Assembly: GCA_964059195.1 (NCBI GenBank)
Contig: CAXKWD010000007.1
Coordinates: 156,349,269-156,413,268, forward strand
Source: Ectobius pallidus
Taxonomy: Eukaryota; Arthropoda; Insecta; Blattodea; Ectobiidae
Direction of reading: 5' to 3'
DNA length: 64,000 nucleotides
Under the pieces are notes generated by a model. It saw only the letters and a list, made by a program, of their open reading frames with translations, did no database searches and was not told where the DNA came from. Below are positions 57,690 through 64,000 of this stretch, piece after piece; position 1 is the stretch's first letter, and every line of letters starts with the position of its first letter. Made by a program: the position numbers and the translations under genes.

Positions 57690-58098
57690 GTTATGAGTAG
57701 GGACCGGATTCTTAGGTTTTTACCTATTTTTTTTCTTACGTCCAAAACAAAAAGCGCTCATACACTTTTTCGAGTCATGTCCATAGGATTCTCCCACATT
57801 AATTCCTAAATGCCTAAATAGGGTATAAAAACCTAAATATACCTAAATATACCTAATATACCTAAAATATCTAATTTAGTATTTTTTGTTTTGTTTTTTG
57901 TTTGTTTTTTGTTTTGTTTGTTTGTTGAGAAATCGATATTTTGCGGAGAGACAATAATTTTTGTCGGGTTGAAATTAATCCCACCAGCGTTTCGTTCAAC
58001 CCCTTGTCGTCTGGGATGGACAGTATCAAGAGAGAAAGGGTAAGAGTACCGGCGTATTCCTTTTAAAATATTCGTACGGACAATCATTGTTGCCGTGT

Positions 58099-59634
58099 AT
58101 GAACAAGGATATAGATTTCTGTGATAACGTGGCCAGTGAATTGCTCAAAGGAGCGCTCCCTTACACCCTGAACATATGGACAGCATTATATAATAAATGC
58201 TTGGAAAGTAAAACTATCCCCTCTCTATGGAGAAAATCACTGATCAAAGTTTTCTACAAGGGAAAAGGAAACCACGACGCCCCAGAAGCTTACAGAGGAA
58301 TCGCCTTGGAATGTGTTGCATTTAAAGCACTCAATAACATCCTCCTGAAAAAGATCCACGACAAACTGATGACCGTGATCCCCGACGAACAGTATGGGTT
58401 CATCCCAGGAAGATCCACGACACAGGCAATAGAGAAAGTTCTTCACTACATACACAACGCACTAGACACACCCAAAGGACATGCATATGCAGCTTTCATA
58501 GACTACAAACAGGCATTTGACGGAGTGAACAGGAAAATCATCCGCAAATTACAAACAGTCCTCGGAGCTGACAACGAAATATTCAAGCTAATCCAGAACA
58601 TGCTACAAGAAAACACCATAACCATCACCGACGGCCTGACTGAATCCAAGGAAATCAAGCAGACCAACGGCGTCTTACAAGGTGACCCGTTGAGCCCCAT
58701 AATCTTCAACGTACTCACACATGATGTCATAAGAAGAGTCCAAACAGAGAGCGTGACTATGCATCTTTATGCCGACGATATGGTCATCCTAGCAAAGAAA
58801 AGGGAGGAACTCCAAAAGGCGATCAACAGCTTGCAAACATGGTCCCAGGAAAACGATCTCACTATAAATAGAGACAAAACAAAAATAATGAAATTTCGGA
58901 AAGGCGGAAGATTAACACAGTTGGATAGATTCACATGTACAGACCAGGAATTAGAAATTGTCAAATCCTACAAGTACCTCGGAATAACGCTCCAGACTAC
59001 GGGCCATACCTTTTCCAAACATGTGGAAGAAAAATCAGTAGCAGCGATTAAGGCAACCCTCGACATCCCAAAACTTGGAAAACTGTCAGTAAAAACTGCG
59101 ATCAGCCTCTTCCATCTGAAAATTGCACCCATTGCCTCATACGCAATCCAGCTGTTTTGGACACACCTAACATACAGTAACATGAAGAAACTGGATAGAA
59201 TCAAGGCATCATATCTGAAAAGAACGCTCTGTCTCTCGAAATTCACGAAGAATAGAATCGCCTATGCCCTGACCAACACAAATTCTTTCATAGAGGATCT
59301 TCTCCGTACAAATGACCTCGAAGTCACTCCAGCCTGCAGCAGATTCCTAGACGAGAGGCGGCAAAAAGCAGACAATATAGACCCAGACTTCTACAGAACC
59401 CCAGCCATGAATGACCAGCAGTGGAAAGGAGCCAACTTCGACCTGCGCCACCTTTACACAAGAGTAGCGGCCCATGGATTTCACCACCGCATATGTAATC
59501 AAAGCCGATTTCACGACGCCACCGATCAGTGCATATGCAAACTGTGTGGTTTAACATGCAATGCTTATCACATCATTGACTGCAAAGATAGAGTGTTACC
59601 ACTCTCATACTACGCAAATGACGAAAACTTTTGA
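58099..59634 (+). CDS. Non-LTR reverse transcriptase, endonuclease-less
   Basis: The 511-residue frame (first ATG; the frame is open from 57979, and a TTG at 58087 is an alternative) polymerises DNA from an RNA template. From the ATG: finger block KVFYKGKGN and YRGIALE (about 50-70), YGFIPGRSTTQAI (about 99-111), motif A FIDYKQAFDG with D135, motif B GVLQGDPLSP (191-200), catalytic YADD at 224-227, thumb YLGITLQTTG, and a C-terminal CCHC knuckle (C480, C483, H491, C495). No stops or shifts, and GC is higher than around it, so the insertion looks recent. No apurinic endonuclease or RNase H domain is in the frame. Family affinity looks like a Jockey/CR1-type RT; exact clade not determined. Confidence 0.92.
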   Translation: MNKDIDFCDNVASELLKGALPYTLNIWTALYNKCLESKTIPSLWRKSLIKVFYKGKGNHDAPEAYRGIALECVAFKALNNILLKKIHDKLMTVIPDEQYGFIPGRSTTQAIEKVLHYIHNALDTPKGHAYAAFIDYKQAFDGVNRKIIRKLQTVLGADNEIFKLIQNMLQENTITITDGLTESKEIKQTNGVLQGDPLSPIIFNVLTHDVIRRVQTESVTMHLYADDMVILAKKREELQKAINSLQTWSQENDLTINRDKTKIMKFRKGGRLTQLDRFTCTDQELEIVKSYKYLGITLQTTGHTFSKHVEEKSVAAIKATLDIPKLGKLSVKTAISLFHLKIAPIASYAIQLFWTHLTYSNMKKLDRIKASYLKRTLCLSKFTKNRIAYALTNTNSFIEDLLRTNDLEVTPACSRFLDERRQKADNIDPDFYRTPAMNDQQWKGANFDLRHLYTRVAAHGFHHRICNQSRFHDATDQCICKLCGLTCNAYHIIDCKDRVLPLSYYANDENF

Positions 59635-60162
59635 GTGTACACATTGTGTTTAATCGTAATTTATAGATTTCTGTGTTTAAAGAGCTTGTTTGCCTTTAGT
59701 ACTTCCCTGTTATTCATACTGAGTAGTCACACTGTGAGTTTTAAGAAGACGTGTTAATTATACCAAAACAAATGAAATCGAGTTTATTACGGCAGTGGAT
59801 TGGCGACGACCTGAATTTCTTCTTCTGAGGTTATTTTACGACGTTGCACTCCGCGGGTTTCTACGTCTGCTCTGTATAATGCTGTATATGACAGACGTTG
59901 TCATTCAATACAACTCACAGTTGAGAATCTTTAAAGATATTTAGTGATATACTGTAACCAGGAAATGTGAGGCAACCTTATTTTCACTGCATCTTTTGAT
60001 TATTTATGCTTTCTTTCTTCAATTGTGTAATATTGTCCTAAAGCAAGTTTACACAAATTTAAGTCAATTTTGCTAAGTTAAACTTTACTAGTATTATGTT
60101 TTGAGTCCTATGTAGCACATTTTAATTCATTAACCAATTATTCTACCCGAAAACGATATTTT

Positions 60163-60181
60163 GAAAAAAAAAAAAAAAAAT
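60163..60181. repeat. Poly-A run inside the TIR element
   Basis: About 18 A directly after the second CGATATTTTG. Under the nested-LINE model it belongs to the host miniature or is tail-derived. Confidence 0.85.
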
Positions 60182-60500
60182 GGAAAACCAAAAACAGTGT
60201 TTTTAAAAACCTAAAAATCCGGTCCCTAGTTATGAGACTGCTGTCTACAAAAATAGATATACGAGGTGGGTTTCCTTTGTCTTCCAAAGAGCTTTAAAAG
60301 TTCTTGTTTTATTAAATTTGGACCCTATCAGAATTGAATCTGCAACTGCTTGCACTGGGTGCTTGTATGCTAATCCATTTTTACTAGGTACTTTGAAAGG
60401 CATTTTAGGTGAGGGATACATCCAATTTTATTTATTTATTTATCTTTCTGGCAGAGGTAAAGCCATATGGCCGTCTCCACTCTACCAGTCGAACAATAAT

Positions 60501-60757
60501 CCGGGGTGCGCGGGCAAAGAGAGTTAAGTCCACCATCCTAAAAAATTGAGATATGTCCATAGAGTTATAGATAAAAATGTTCTTTACATTTGTGTTAAGT
60601 CCAGTAAGTCATATTCAAAATTGTACGGTAGTTATGGATGTGTGCCTCATGGGTATATCCATCTCTAAATCTATGTCCGGCTGGTATAGTGTGTTAAGTC
60701 ACTCTAATTCTCAGTAACTAGAAAGTGGACTTAACTCTCTTTCCCCGTGCACCCCGG
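60501..60757. mobile_element. 257-bp TIR miniature, copy 3
   Basis: Same ends and interior as 26001-26257 and 31515-31771. Right flank AATT, left flank TAAT (one change from AATT). Inner right TIR has two substitutions (TTCCCCGTGC). Confidence 0.86.
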
Positions 60758-60761
60758 AATT

Positions 60762-64000
<3,239 letters not shown>

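Larger units (their letters stand above)
57698..60228 (+). mobile_element. 2.5-kb hAT-like TIR element enclosing a reverse transcriptase
   Basis: Ends TAGGGACCGGATTCTTAGGT and complement of ACCTAAAAATCCGGTCCCTA give about 25 bp of inverted repeat with one mismatch. Perfect 8-bp target duplication GTTATGAG at 57690-57697 and 60229-60236. Subterminal repeats TACCTAAATA occur at 57831-57870. Inside is an intact non-LTR RT frame (58099-59634). GAAA(T/A)CGATATTTTG occurs at 57929-57943 and 60149-60163 around the RT block, so the RT may be a LINE nested in a roughly 0.3-kb miniature. No hAT transposase seen. Confidence 0.85.

Noticed and set aside
58237..59557. Minus-strand frames within the RT
   Set aside because: Antisense shadows of the RT coding sequence.

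Overview
The window is eukaryotic and reads as an arthropod, most likely an insect with a large repeat-rich genome (cockroach or termite-like). That assignment is inference. It rests on small conserved exons with GT-AG borders, AT-rich introns full of SINEs, Helitrons, mariner and hAT miniatures, and LINE tails of a type common in such insects. No operons, CRISPR arrays or prokaryotic signals are visible.

The only host gene I can support is DOT1L (grappa in Drosophila), the histone H3 lysine-79 methyltransferase, on the + strand. Four coding exons are visible: 18649-18723, 18815-18878, 61234-61374 and 61920-62105. They join in phase and cover the N-terminal half of the DOT1 catalytic domain, including the SAM-binding loop DLGSGVG. 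The first exon(s) lie upstream, unseen or outside the window, and the rest of the gene lies beyond 64000. The second visible intron is about 42.4 kb and holds most of the mobile elements.

Repeats by region. 1-18.6 kb (upstream intron or flank): a LINE tail relic, a Helitron, a TA-flanked miniature at 7 kb, a hAT-like element with internal 61-bp repeats at 10.1 kb, a hAT-like miniature at 10.7 kb, a long-TIR element at 12.3-13.3 kb, SINEs and a mariner remnant at 16.1 kb. 18.9-61.2 kb (the giant intron): hAT-like miniatures of several related families, many with perfect 8-bp target duplications; Helitrons with hairpin-CTAG ends; a 257-bp TIR miniature in three copies, two with clean AATT flanks; a 677-bp mariner; tRNA-derived SINEs of at least six kinds; a tandem array of about 150-bp units at 55.1-56.0 kb; and a 2.5-kb TIR element (57698-60228) enclosing an intact reverse-transcriptase ORF. 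62.1-64 kb is DOT1L intron with nothing recognised.

The most unusual structure is 57698-60228: hAT-like termini and a perfect 8-bp target duplication around an endonuclease-less, apparently intact non-LTR reverse transcriptase. A 15-bp direct repeat around the RT block supports a simpler reading, a LINE inserted in a miniature. Both are set out in the findings.
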